Source: Cinnamomum chago
Lineage: Eukaryota; Streptophyta; Magnoliopsida; Laurales; Lauraceae
Direction: 5' to 3'
Length of the DNA stretch: 64,000 nucleotides
Assembly: GCA_038049695.1 (NCBI GenBank)
Contig: CP142452.1
Coordinates: forward strand, 78,953,501 to 79,017,500
Shown: piece by piece, positions 11,199 through 23,273 of the stretch
How the letters are laid out: the number at the start of each line of letters is the position of its first letter
How positions within the stretch are numbered: position 1 is the stretch's first letter
Notes under the pieces: generated by a model
What the model saw: the letters and a program-made list of their open reading frames with translations, nothing else
Databases searched by the model: none
Told to the model about the DNA's origin: nothing
Position numbers and translations under genes: made by a program

Positions 11199-14100
11199 TT
11201 AAAACATTTGTCCCCAAATGTAAAAAAAAACAAAGTTAGAACATACCTGAGGTAGAAGATGTGGATAGTCCTTCTCCACCTGGTCGCGTAGCTCCCACGT
11301 AGCCTCCTCCGGAGTGTGATGCTCCCACTGAACCTTCACCCAAAGAATGGTTCGGGTCCGGAGCACCTGCTCCTTGGTGTCGATGATCGCGACCGGCCTG
11401 GCGACGTACGAAGCATCTGGCTGGATGTCGAGTGGCTCGTGATAAAGAATGTGGGTCGGGTCCTCCACATACTTCTTCAGCATAGAGACGTGGAACACAT
11501 CGTGCACTCCCGATAGCTCTGGGGGTAGCTGAAGCTTGTAGGCGACATCTCCAACTCTCGATCTGATCTCGAAGGGTCCAACATATCTCCGCGCTAGCTT
11601 ACCCTTCTCACCAAACCTCAGGGTACCTCTAGCCGGAGAAACCTTCAGGAAAACTCTGTCTCCCTTCTCGAACTCGAGCGGTCTGCGCCGGTTGTCTGCT
11701 GCGGCTGACCTTTAGGTTCTCAACAATCTGCCGAACCTTCTCGCTGGTGTCGCTGACTATGGATGGACCATGGAAACTCCTGACACCAACTTCTTCCCAG
11801 CAAACTGGGGTCTTGCATCTCCTCCCGTACAAAGCCTCGTACGGTGCAAGCTTGATGCTCGCATGGAAGCTGTTGTTGTAGGCGAACTCGCACATCGGTA
11901 AGGAATCCTCCCAGTTCTCCTTGAAATCCAAGACACAAGCTCTCAACATGTCCTCTAGTGTCTGGTTGGTGCGCTCTGTCTGGCCGTCTGTCTGAGGATG
12001 ATAGGCTGTGCTGAAGCTCAACTTTGTGCCCAAAGCCTGCTGAAGACTCTCCCAGAAGTGCGAAGTGAATCTCGGGTCTCTGTCTGAAACTATCGAGGCT
12101 GGAACTCCATGCAACGAGACAATCCGATCGACGTACAGCTTAGCAAGGACGTCGAGTCCTGCTCTCATCGACACTGGCAAGAAATGGGCTGACTTAGTCA
12201 GCCGATCCACGATCACCCAAATGCCGTCGTGGCGCCTCCTGGTGGCTGGAAGTCCTGCGATGAAGTCCATGGTGATGTGCTCCCACTTCCACTGCGGAAT
12301 CTCAAGCTGATGAAGCAGTCCTGGCGGCTTCTGGTGTTCGACTTTGATCTGCTGGCACGTCAAACACCTGGAGACATAGCGAGCTATCTCCTTCTTCATG
12401 TTGTTCCACCAGTAGTAGCTCCTCAGGTTCTGGTACATCTTGGTGCTGCCGGGGTGAATCGAGTATCTGCTGTGGTGTGCATCTGCAAGAATCTCGTCCT
12501 TCAGCTCCTGAATATCTGGCACGCACAGTCTGTCCTGGTAGTAGAGCACTCCTCCTATCAGTCTGAACTCGGGCCTCTGGTCGATCTGCTCGATCACTCT
12601 GACAAGCTTCGGATCGTTGCGCTGACTGTCCTTGACTTTGCCCAGCAACTCTGGTTCCCACGCTGACATGGTGGCAAGCAAAACTCTCTCGCCGAGTGGC
12701 TGAAACTGGACGTCTAAACTGCTGAAGACGTCGGTCCACACACCCTCTGCTGCTAGGAAACTGACGAGGGCGGTCTTCCTGCTCAAAGCGTCTGCTACGA
12801 CGTTCGCCTTACCAGGATGGTATTTGATAGGGAAGTCGTAGTCCTTGATGTACTCCATCCACCTCCTCTGCCGGTTGTTGAGGTCGCTCTGCGTGAACAA
12901 GTACTGCAAACTACGATGATCTGAGTGCACCTCGAACTTCTCGCCGTAAAGGTAGTGCCGCCACAACTTCAAGGCAAAAACAACTGCTGTAAGCTCCAAG
13001 TCGTGAGTGGCGTACTTCTTCTCGTGCTCCTTCAACTGGCGCGATCCGTAGGCAATAACCTTGCCCTCCTGCATCAGAACACATCCAAGACCGGTCCCTG
13101 AAGCGTCGGTGAAGACTACGAATCCACCACTGCCAGAAGGTAAAGATAAGATTGGTGCTGTCGTCAATCTCTCCTTCAGCTCTTGAAAGCTGTTCTCACA
13201 AGCATCGGACCAAACGAACGGCACATCCTTCCGTGTCAGCTTGGTCAACGGTGCTGAGATCGTGGAGAAACTCTTGACGAATCTGCGGTAGTAGCCTGCT
13301 AATCCGAGGAAGCTCCTGATCTCTGTGGCATTCTTCGGTCTGGCCCAGTTTGTCACTGCCTCTATCTTCGCCGGGTCCACTGCTAGCCCATCCTTGGAGA
13401 TGATGTGTCCAAGGAAGACTACCTGCTCCAACCAAAACTCGCACTTGCTGAGCTTCGCGTACAACTGGTTGTCGCGCAACAACTGTAGAGACGTCCTCAA
13501 ATGCTGCTCGTGCTCCTCTCTGGTCTTAGAATAGACCAAAACATCGTCGATGAAGACCACTGTGAAGCTGTCGAGGTGCGGAGCGAAGATCTTGTTCATC
13601 AGGGACATGAACACTGCGGGTGCATTCGTCAACCCGAACGGCATCACCAGAAACTCATAGTGGCCATAGCGTGAACGGAACGCTGTCTTCTGCACATCTT
13701 GCTCTCTGACTCGAAGCTGATGATACCCCGACCTCAAGTCTATCTTCGAAAAGAACTGCGCACCCTGAAGCTGGTCGAAAAGCTCGTCGATCCGGGGAAG
13801 AGGATACTTGTTCTTCACTGTTGCCTGGTTCAACTGCCGGTAGTCGATGCACATCCTCATCGATCCATCCTTCTTCTTCACGAAGAGAACTGGTGCGCCC
13901 CATGGCGACACGCTCGGCCTGATGAAGCCTTTCTCTAGCAATTCCTCCAACTGAGTCTTCAACTCTCGCAGCTCTGCTGGAGCCATGCGATAGGGAGCTC
14001 TCGAAATCGGTGCCGTGCCTGGTGCAAGCTCGATGGTGAAGTCGATCTCTCGAATAGGCGGCAATCCCGGGATCTCGTCGGGAAACACATCTGGAAACTC

Positions 14101-15852
14101 ACAGACAACCGGAATCTCCTCGACCCTCTTGGACTCCTTGTCCTCTGAGACAAAAGCGATGTAGCCCTCACAACCTGATCTCATCAGTCTCTCGGCCTTC
14201 AGTGCCGATATCATCCGAGTGCTAGGTGATCTCCTCTCACCCACAAACTCGATCGCGTCGTCTGAACCTTCGATGGAGAATCTGACTGTCTTCTTGAAGC
14301 AATCCATCACTGCTCGATATCTGGCCAACCAATCCATCCCCAAAATGACGTCGAAGTCATGCATGGGTAGCACGATCAGATCTGCAAGCAAAATGCACTC
14401 CCCGATCTGCACTCGGCATCTGGGGTGGTAAGTCTGACACATCACACTCCTACCCATCGGAGTGGACACAACTAAGGTGCAGGGCATAGCCTCACCTACT
14501 CCACCAAGAATCAAAGCAAAAGCAGACGACACAAACGAATGTGTCGCGCCTGGATCTAACAACACTCTAGCAGGGTGATCGCAAATAGAAAGGGTACCTT
14601 CGACGACGTTGCCTGCTGCCTCTGCCTCCTCATGAGTCAGCGCGAATGCTCGCCCCACAGCCTGGGGTCTCTGCTGATGATGCTGGCCCTGATGCCTCTG
14701 ATGACGTCCACGGTGGAAGGGCTGCCCTCTAGGCTGCTGAGGTCCCCGTGCCTGCTGCTGATGAGCACGGTACTGCTGCTGCTGAGGTGGAAGTGCAACC
14801 TGACGTGCGGGCTGAGCCGCTGGAGCTGGGGCTGGAGCTGCCGGAGGTGCGGGAAGTCGAAGCATCTGAGGCTGACCTCCACGGAGCGGGCAATACCTGG
14901 AGATATGCCCTGGCTCTCCACAGTCGTAGCACACTCGGGGTCCATGCTGCGGCTGCTGTTGCTGACGATGCTGATGCTGAGGCTGGAACTGCCCTGCCGG
15001 CCTCTGCCTCTGAAATGGCTGCAGCTGTCGTAGAGGCATGGGCTGCTGCCTGATCGGAGTGATCCGGAGTCGCTTCTGCTGGCGAATGGACTCTAGCCGC
15101 TGGAGATGCTCCTCTGCCCAGAAAGCTCTCCTCAAAGCCTCCTCGTAGGTAGGCAGCTCAATGCAGGTCATGGCGATCTGAATCTCCTCGCTGAGACCGT
15201 CGACGAACCGCCGAACCCTCTCGGCCTCTGACGTGAGCAGCGCCTTTGCAAACCGGGACAGCTGGGTGAAGCGAACCTCGTACTGCGAGACTGTCATGCT
15301 ACCCTGAACGAGAGTCTGGAACTCCCGGAGCTTACGCTCTCTGACGTGAGTGGGGATGAACTTCCGGAGGAAGTCAGTCTTGAAGGCAGTCCATGCTACC
15401 TCGTCCCCAATCTCCTCATAGGGCCTCTGCATGGTCCTCCACCAATCCTCTGCCACGCCGCGGAACATGTAAGCCGCTAACTGCACTCTCTGGCGCCCCG
15501 AGCACTCGAAGACTCGGAAGATCTTCTCCATCCGGACGATCTAGTCGTCCGCCACCATAGGGTCGTCTGCTCCCGTGAACTCAGGCGGTCCCCTTTTGAG
15601 GAACCTCTCAAAGATAAGGTTCGGGTCTGCCCCCCGAACCGGCACATCCCCGGGGGCTGGCGGAGCCACCTTATCAATAACATCCAGGACCTGCGCCTGA
15701 AACTGCGCAAAATCCTCTGTCTGCCTCTGGTGAGCTGCGGTCTGGGCCTCCTGAGAAGCAAGGAAAGCCTGGAGAAATCTCTCGAAACGACGCTCATGGG
15801 CGGAGAGCTCGTCGATAGCTATCGTCTCTCGTGGTGCACCGCCTCCAGACAT
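11199..15852 (-). pseudogene. Ty3/gypsy gag-pol polyprotein, copy B (same lesions)
   Basis: This is the 8608-bp-shifted twin of the copy at 2591-7244, and the predicted protein segments look identical. It carries the same TAG at 15541-15543, the same 1300-residue uninterrupted segment (15531 to 11629) with every catalytic residue retained, and the same frame change near 11693-11713 before the chromodomain-like tail ending at 11199. Identical lesions in both copies mean they derive from one defective element by duplication, not from two independent insertions of an active one. Confidence 0.93.
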
Positions 15853-16003
15853 CTGTCATGAAAAAGAACTTGTGTCAATTTAAATCCAAGACCTAAAACT
15901 ATACTGACTCTACCCAATCCATCGTCCTCACACGTATCCCGTTACTCGAATCCTCACTACGTCCTATGGTTTCTAGTGTGTTTTATTTCCTAGAGACCAG
16001 CTC

Positions 16004-16015
16004 GCTCTGATACCA
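16004..16015 (-). other. Primer binding site, copy B (initiator tRNA-Met)
   Basis: The minus strand again reads TGGTATCAGAGC, five bases from the LTR edge at 16021, exactly one 8608-bp period from the copy A site. Confidence 0.92.
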
Positions 16016-16020
16016 TAAAA

Positions 16021-19000
16021 TGTAACGCCCCAATTCCGGATACCGATATACTCGTTCGATTACCCGAAATTGGCGCGCTACTTCCCGGAAAATCCGAGAA
16101 CTTCCAAGATCGTAGGCCGCAGTGAGGTCCAATTTAAAACTTTTTGACCAATAGAGTTATAATATTTAAATTGCGGAAGCATAACGATTTAAACAAGGCG
16201 GAAGCAATAGTATCGAGATATAAATTTAAGTGTGAGCAAAACATAGTCTATTAAAATGATTCAATGTTAATCAAGGTTATACATTTTCATTCTACCCTTC
16301 TCACTACAGAATATCTCTCAAAAACCCAAAATAACAATGTCCCTCAAAACCCTGGAATGAACTCCTCGCCCTCCGGCTCGACGTCCGTGTCGGCCGGGCC
16401 CCAAGCGTACTCTCCTGCCACGGGTGCCTCCACTAGGGCTAATGCGTCGTCGGGAATCTCTGGGTCAAGGCCTAAGCACCATAGAATGGGTCAGATCTAA
16501 ACGATCTGGCAAGATACAGCATACTACTAACATAGCATATATATATCAAAGGAAATAAAGATGGGTACATAAGTTAAATGAATAGCAAGGGAAAAGAACT
16601 AGGCAGTTGTGCATTTAAATCATAAGGGATCAGTATAAATAGAAAACATCTAAACTACTACAAACAAGGTGGCACATTCACACGAGCTGGAATACCGCGG
16701 GATATTATGCCGCGGCCCTCCCATACTGAACACAGTTGCGGCGGGGAAATCTCACTAGTGTTGGGAATTACTAATCCCACAAATCACCTCATCAACTCAT
16801 CATCTCAACACTCCAGATCGGCACGGTATGACACCTTGCCGTCTTAACCACACAGCTCATCATGATAGTTCCACAACACTCAACTAGCTCCTACCGGAGA
16901 TGATCAGTCCACAGGCTGAGCTTAAATCAACCGAGTGAATGTTCATGCCGACTCAAGAATAACTCTAAGGTCTGTGTCTGTCTAGGCTTTGCCTTGCGTG
17001 AACAAGGTCCTATCAATATCCCTAAGAGGTCCAAACATCTCAACACAGTCTCTGGATCTCATTCAAGGTCCAGGCCCACTCGTTGGATCCATACCAAGGC
17101 CCATCAGTACATGGTCTGGTCTATAACCGTCCAAACGAGGCAACAATCCATCTACTACTGACAAACAGTTCCATACAATCTATAACATCTTAACAGTCCA
17201 ATAGAAACTACCTCTTCAGCTAAAGGGTTCACATCTCCACACTTAGGCCCAATAAGGGCCCGCCTAGACACAGACACGGGTCAATGATCTCCGAAATCAC
17301 ACCGTCGGGTCACCTCTAGATACCCTAGGTTCAGGTCTTCCAATTATGATTAATTAATAGCAAACAGCTAATCTAAAGATCTAAGAATGACAGAGTAATA
17401 ATAATGAAGTATAAACTTCAATCAGAGAATCAACGGGAAAAGCAACGGTCCAATCCTAGGTAAATGGGCCACTTTAGGTTCGGGTCTATCTCCGGTAATT
17501 CGATCTCTAAACGATGTCATTAATGCCGTAAAATATTGTATTTGGTGCTTAGTTAGTTAATGGCATCTATGACAACTCTTAGAGGTCGAATCATCTTAGA
17601 TTATCAACCAAAACTCTAAACAGTGGTCCCCGCGAGTCAAGGTTGAGCCACACCGTTGACTCGGGCTTAGGACACTGACAAATGCTCATTTGGATGGTCA
17701 ATAGGCCCCACAACTGATCATATCTCCTAAATGTTGAAAGATGGAAAATCAGGGTTTTCCAGGTGAACCTGATGTGTTGTGAGCTCGGTTGATTTCCTGG
17801 CCGGGAAGATCAACCGAGTGCACTGACAAACCTGAGTCAGGCTTCCTGGATAACTTAAATCGTTTCTAAAGGCTTACAGCGTGTCCGGTCAAACAACCTG
17901 GCCTGGATGATTGACCGCATACTCTGAAAACCTTAGAAAGATTGATGATCCAGCTTTAAACACTTTTGAAATATTAATTCTAAGTTTCAGGTTGATTTGG
18001 GCGCAAACAGTCTGAGTTTCGGGTGAAAAACCAACTTTCAGTCATTTCTAGTGAAAACCATGTAAACGGGTCAACCTGGGCTAAGCCGGGTCAACCAAAC
18101 TGATTAAAATGGGTTTTCTACAAGAATATGGCTGATGGCCAATTTTCCATCAAAACCTAGTTGTCTCGGTCGACCAGGATGGGTCCCAGTCGATCCAGAC
18201 AACAGAAACTCTCCCTGCAGAACAGAGCTAACTGAGAGCTCTGTTTTTCCAATTTTCAGTGTTCCCGGTCGACCTAGAACACTGTCGGGCGAGTCCCCGG
18301 GCGTGTCAGGGAAATTCTGCAGAAAATAACTGAGACTCAATTTTTTGGAAACTGCAGTGTTGCCGGTCGACCGAGAGGGGTCTCGGTCGACCTAGAACAC
18401 TGGGATTTCAGTCCCAGTTGCATTTCTGCAACTTTTCCGTTTCAGCTCCTTTTTCGCCCAAACCACCTCCAATCTCTTCCAAACTTCACCCAAACACTTC
18501 TAATAAATTAACAACACAAAAACCATCCATCCATCACCTTATGGCCCACTGATCTTCCAAATGGGGGGTGAAAACCCCCATCCATCAGCGACCTTTCAAC
18601 CAAAATTATAAAACAGAGCTCAAATGTAATCTAGACTGAACTGAGCATGTTTATGAACTGAAAAACCACTGAATCACGAAATGAAATATACAATCTAAGT
18701 TATCAGTATGATGCACTTGCCTCTTTAGCTTGAGAGAGAGAGAGAGAGTTGTAGAGAGAAAGATAGCTAGAAATGAAGGTCCAGACTCAGTCCAGCTGAA
18801 CAGAGGGGAGGAGAAGAAGAAGATGATGACCCAGCAGGTGCTGCAGCAGGTGTAGCAGCAGGTCCACACAATCCCAGCAGAAATAAAGCCTCCCAGGTGA
18901 AGAAAAGAGAGAGGAAGAAGAAGGGGTGGCAGCTGCTGTAACTCCAATGGGTTCCAGCAACAGATTCAGCCCAGCTCAAAGGAGAATAAGTAATATGGCA

Positions 19001-19780
19001 GCTGCAACTCCTTAAGGAAGAATTCCAGCAGAATAACAGTTGGATGAGGGGAAATGAGAGAGATGTAAGAGAATGAAATGGTGGCTGCAGCAGTTGTTCT
19101 TCAAGATGGGTTTCCAGCAGAGGTTGATGAAGAAGAAGGAGGATTACAGCAGTAGTTCCTCCGGATGGAAATTCCAGCACAGTGACTATTGCAACCCTTA
19201 GCTCAAACGTAGAGAGATGAAGGAGGAGAAGAGAGTTGCAATGGAAATGAAGGTAGTTGGGAGTGGTTTTCTTGGGAAGAGGGCTGGAAGTTATCTTGGG
19301 AAGGGGGCTGCTTAGGGTTTAGGGTTTATTGCAAATGGGGATTAAGAGATGTTATATAGGTCTAGGGGGAAGTGATTAAGGACTAAAATACCCTTAGGGT
19401 TTTAGGGTTTAACTTGGGATTAGGGTTAGGGTTTGAGGGTAGGTTGGTCATTAGGTTAGGAAGTTTCTAGAAGAGAGGCACCTTATACTAACCCAACCTA
19501 GTTAGCTTAATTAATTAGACTCTACTAACTAAGCCTAAGATTAACACAACACCCAACTTAATTAAAAACACTAACCCACTAAGTTAACCTAACTAACTTA
19601 GGAAATCTAACTAGTCCATCTAATTAGCCCCAAATAAACTCAATTAAAACAGTAATTAACAATGATTAGCCATAATTAGCAATAATTAGCGAAGATTAAC
19701 GAAGATTATCAAAATTAAACAATAATTAACATAGATTAGAGTTAATTAGTCTATAAAATAGCCCTTGGTGGGCCCTCACA
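16021..19780 (-). repeat. LTR 3 (5' LTR of copy B, outer end of the array)
   Basis: It begins TGTAACGCCCC at 16021 and ends GGGCCCTCACA at 19780. It is nearly identical to LTR 2 but has one extra GA in the microsatellite near 18732 and lacks about 15 bases close to its right end, where LTR 1 and LTR 2 carry an imperfect GGTCCCACC / GGTGGGCCC inverted pair. The host sequence starts at 19781 with TAATT, the candidate right-hand target duplication. Confidence 0.93.
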
Positions 19781-20692
19781 TAATTGCTATCTTCCATGAA
19801 GGCCCAACTCTCAAGGGTGCACAATGGTCAGACTAAGGGTCGAAGCTACCATTTAATGGTTGAAAGGTGGGAAAATGGGCATAAATGAGGAAGGAGCTAG
19901 AGGGTATCAAGTTATTCAATATAACAACCATACCAAGTAGTTTCAGAAGACCCTACAGTCTCCTCTAGTCCTCTTTTGTAATGCCTTTTGTTTTAAGAAA
20001 TTTATCCTGTCAGCCATCAAAGAATATATGGTGCATAACAGTCATAACAGTGTCAAATTGGGATGTGTTCATTGTGAGGAGGAGTTGGTCAGTTGGGTTG
20101 ATTATAGTCACTAAATAGTTGATTGGTCATCATTTGCAAGGATCACTCCTAAAATTTTATGTTCCAATCTTCTTCTTACAGATCTACCTTTCAAAAGCAA
20201 AAAAACAAGACTCAAAACACACACTAATTATTTCACACAAACAAGATCCATGAGACAAAACTAAATACAAATTTCATTAGGTAAAACTACAATTGATGTG
20301 CACCCCTAGTGCATATGGCACTGTCCAGTCAAACACAAACCAACAACCAAAACTGTACAGTCCCAAAATACTGGGCCTGATGCAAACCCACTGGGTCCAG
20401 ATGTTTCAAAACCTATAAAAAGAAGCCATTGACACAAACTTATTATCTGTATAGATAGGTTCAAGACAAACATCATCACTACTGTTATTAGAGTTCCTTA
20501 ATTCCATGCTACAGCAGGATTGACATACATATATATAACTGTAAAACAACCCCACTAGACTTTCATGAACTAACTGGTTCTTCATTTGCCCTGAGGAAGA
20601 AAAGGAAAGGCTTAGAATCCAATAAAAAACTTAAATAAAAATAAAATAAAAATTCTATATTCTAATTCTTAGAAACAACATCATTTGAAATA

Positions 20693-20784
20693 CTATAACA
20701 TAAAAAGTTTCGCAAGTGCACTGCTGCAGCTAGCTCCTGTGGATCGCGTCGAGTTTGTACTTATCCATCTATCTTGTTCATTTC
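20693..20784 (-). pseudogene. Dead copy of the lambda GST last exon
   Basis: On the minus strand, after an intact CTAC/GTAG acceptor, the reading begins EMNKIDG and then meets TAA where the functional exon has a tyrosine codon. The exon copy is 92 bases instead of 87 to the homologous TAG, so it is also frameshifted, and its final residues bear no resemblance to the GST C-terminus. No upstream GST exons accompany it. A second, truncated piece with the same stop lies at 20985-21033 within the local tandem duplication. Confidence 0.88.
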
Positions 20785-21233
20785 CTACAAACAAAGTTCC
20801 ATGCATCATTAACAAACAATCCAAAGAACATAGAGAATCCCCATTGTTTATAAATATGAAATGTTCCATAATTATGACATCTTTAGATGTCAAAATAATC
20901 TCATTGGACGCTGCATAACCACCACTGATTTCTGCGTCTATGTCACTGTTGAAAAACTTGCGATTCAGCTTGGAAGATCATAGGCCTGTGGATTGCGTCG
21001 AGTTTGTACTTATCCATCTATCTTGTTCATTTCCTACAAACAAAGTTCCATGCATCATTAACAAACAATCCAAAGAACATAGAGAATCCCCATTGTTTAT
21101 AAATATGAAATGTTCCATAATTATGACATCTTTAGATGTCAAAATAATCTCATTGGACGCTGCATAACCACCACTGATTTCTGCGTCTATGTCACTGTTG
21201 AAAAACTTGCGATTCAACTTGGAAGATCATAGG
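20736..21233. repeat. 249-bp tandem duplication, two copies
   Basis: 20736-20984 and 20985-21233 are almost identical; I see a C/T change in GGATCGCGTC versus GGATTGCGTC and a G/A change near the end. Each contains part of the dead GST exon and the intron-8-derived sequence behind it. The high identity makes this much younger than the 19795-22195 / 26255-28105 duplication. Confidence 0.92.
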
Positions 21234-21754
21234 CATTCTCAGTCAGATTAGTCCGACTAGCCCATCTACGTGACTTTCCAAGCTGGGTCAATTTGGTTAA
21301 TGATTCAAGTTCTTGTTGTCACAGAAGCCAATGGTCTGGAAGTTGAGAACTGTCCAATGTGAGACACTGAACTTCTTATACTACACAGTATTTTTATCAC
21401 AAATATAAGTGAAAATACAAAGCTATAGCCTAATAGGACGCGAAATCAAACTGTATTTATAACACTAGGAAACAGAAAAAAAAGAAAGTTAGATTTATAA
21501 AATGTAAAGGGCTAATAAGCTAAACAACAACAGAACATGCCTACACATATCTTTCAATCTCCTGCTTCAAAAACTAGAAAATCAAACTTTAATTATAACA
21601 TTAGAAAATCGAAAACAAGAAAGTTAGATTTATAAAAATGTATAGAGCTTATGACCTAAACAACAACAGAAAATGCCTACACATATCTTTCAATCTTCTG
21701 CTTCAGTGTAGTGCATTTTATATCCAAATTGCTATATACCACAACAGTAGTGTT

Positions 21755-21873
21755 ACCTGGACAAACTTTTTGGCCAGAATTTTGGACAACCCCTATGATA
21801 TCCCTTGAATATCATGATATCAAGGGATATCATAGGGGTTGTCCAAAAATCTGGTAAAAAAGTTTGTCCAAGT
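21755..21873. mobile_element. Foldback (MITE-like) palindromic element
   Basis: The 119 bases are almost wholly an inverted repeat. The arms start ACCTGGACAAACTTTTT on the left and its near-complement AAAGTTTGTCCAAGT on the right, and meet around ATATCATGATAT. The equivalent part of the paralogous segment (about 27825-27845) lacks it, so it inserted after that duplication. I see no convincing target duplication and no coding capacity. A deletion in the other copy is less likely given the hairpin structure. Confidence 0.8.
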
Positions 21874-22195
21874 AGACTTTTTGATATCCCAATCCAACTT
21901 TAAAGAAAGAAAATTTTCAAATAGAATGGAGTGCTGAAACTATGACGTCTACCCTTCCCTCACCCTAATTAATAAGCCTCATGGCAAACACATAGGTCCC
22001 AAACCGATTAAAAAAACAAAAAAAAAAAACACACTAACAAAAACACACACACACACAGAGGTCCCAACTGAAGGACCCATGCTCTAGAAATGGGCCGCTA
22101 ATTGATATGACTACAAAACCTGTTGTTTTAAAAGAATCACATCTCTAAGACAAACCAACCATTTCTTGCGCTGTACCATGGGAAAGGCTGCCCAA

Positions 22196-23273
22196 ATCCA
22201 TTTTAAGTTCCAACAAGCCAGTTGGGCCCTAAGTTTTTATAACTGTTAGCCTTAGTGGATTTGGGCCCACTGCCATGTCAGCCCAACATTGGCCCCAACC
22301 ACTTGAAGAAACGACGCCCCTCACTAGTATATTTCTCCTCCGTTTCCTCTTTTATAAAGAAGAAATGGAAGAGACCATTGAAGGCCTCTTTATGCCTCTC
22401 TTGAATGGTCGTTTTCCCATGGTCATACAAGGAGAATGGTGGGGAAGAAGAAATACACTGATGCAGAATCTCCATCTTCTTCCTTTAGATTTTCTTGTTG
22501 CTTTGGGCTATTGAGGAGTGGGCTCCACCTCACTCCTCAATGTCATTAGATTAGAACGTGGATAAGATATTGCTTTAGATAATCATTTCTACCAAAACCT
22601 CGAGGTGTTAGTAGAGGCGGTGGAAAAACTTTTCAATATTCCTTTGGGGTGGAGCCCACTCTTCAATATCTTTAGATTAAAACGAGATAAGATATTGCTT
22701 TAGCTAACTATTTCTACCAAAATCTCGAGGGGTTAGTAGAGGTAGCGGAAATACTATTCAATATTCCCCTTTCGGGTGAATCCCACTCCTCAATATGAGC
22801 AAGACTTCTAAGATACGATTGAGGAGGGCAAAAGAGGAGGAAACCATTTCTTGATATCCAATCCATCAATCCATCAGATCACTCATCAGGCATCCATTTC
22901 TCAGCCTTTGCAAAATAGGGAGTGACTAAAGTGGGAGAGATTTCTAGTATATCTCTCATGGCCTCTTGACAAATACATGATCTTATCCTTTGCATGGATC
23001 GGTTTCTAGCGCTATACCTGACTCGTAGCACTTGACTCAAGGCTTCTGTAATGATCTCCGACTTCCAATAAAATGCTCGTAATGATTTTCATTTGATGAT
23101 AATATTTTAAACAATGCTCTACATAGATATAGATAAAAAAATGCTATCCAAACAGTAAATGCAAATCCCGCCACAAAATACCAAGTCAAGAGTCTTATTC
23201 AATTAGACATGTATATACATATACTTCAAGGAAACTGATGGACCTAAATTTTCATCATGTAATACATCCAAGA
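22196..23273. other. Intergenic stretch downstream of the GH18 gene
   Basis: No gene is supported here. A 79-codon open frame (22275-22514) has no recognisable motif, signal or splice context. The main structure is the short tandem repeat described separately; the remainder is the 3' flank of the chitinase gene. Confidence 0.6.
22520..22797. repeat. Degenerate tandem repeat, about 125-bp period
   Basis: The sequence GATAAGATATTGCTTTAG recurs at 22561 and 22686. The flanking phrase CCCACTCNTCAAT recurs near 22529, 22655 and 22782, giving two full units and a partial third. Units differ by many substitutions, so the duplication is not recent. Confidence 0.8.

Larger units (their letters stand above)
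1..19780 (-). mobile_element. Tandem Ty3/gypsy chromovirus array (LTR-internal-LTR-internal-LTR)
   Basis: Two complete internal regions and three LTRs alternate with a strict 8608-bp period; the first LTR is cut by the window edge. Neighbouring elements share the LTR between them, so this is one array and not separate insertions. The order protease, reverse transcriptase, RNase H, integrase defines Ty3/gypsy. A chromodomain-like tail after integrase and LTRs of about 3.77 kb suggest the Tekay/Del clade (inference). The copies differ by only a handful of substitutions, so the array is young or partly an assembly product. Unequal recombination between LTRs is the simplest origin. The right end is at 19780; the left flank lies outside the window, so the target duplication cannot be tested. 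Confidence 0.95.
19795..22195. repeat. Diverged duplicate of the 3' part of the lambda GST locus (copy 1)
   Basis: This stretch is collinear, in the same orientation, with about 26255-28105. Matches include AGGGTATCAAGTTAT at 19903 and 26350, a shared block near 20285 and 26718, the GST last exon, and ACCATGGGAAAGGCT near 22176 and 28079. Many substitutions and small indels separate the copies, so the duplication is old. It holds the last exon, the 3' flank and roughly the 3' half of intron 8, but no other GST exon. The GH18 gene lies between the two copies. Confidence 0.85.

Noticed and set aside
20685-21217. 66-79-codon open frames on both strands in the duplicated pseudo-exon region
   Set aside because: They are by-products of the 249-bp tandem duplication covering a dead GST exon and intron sequence.
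22275-22514. 79-codon plus-strand frame
   Set aside because: It has a comparable open frame on the opposite strand, no domain, and no splice or promoter support.
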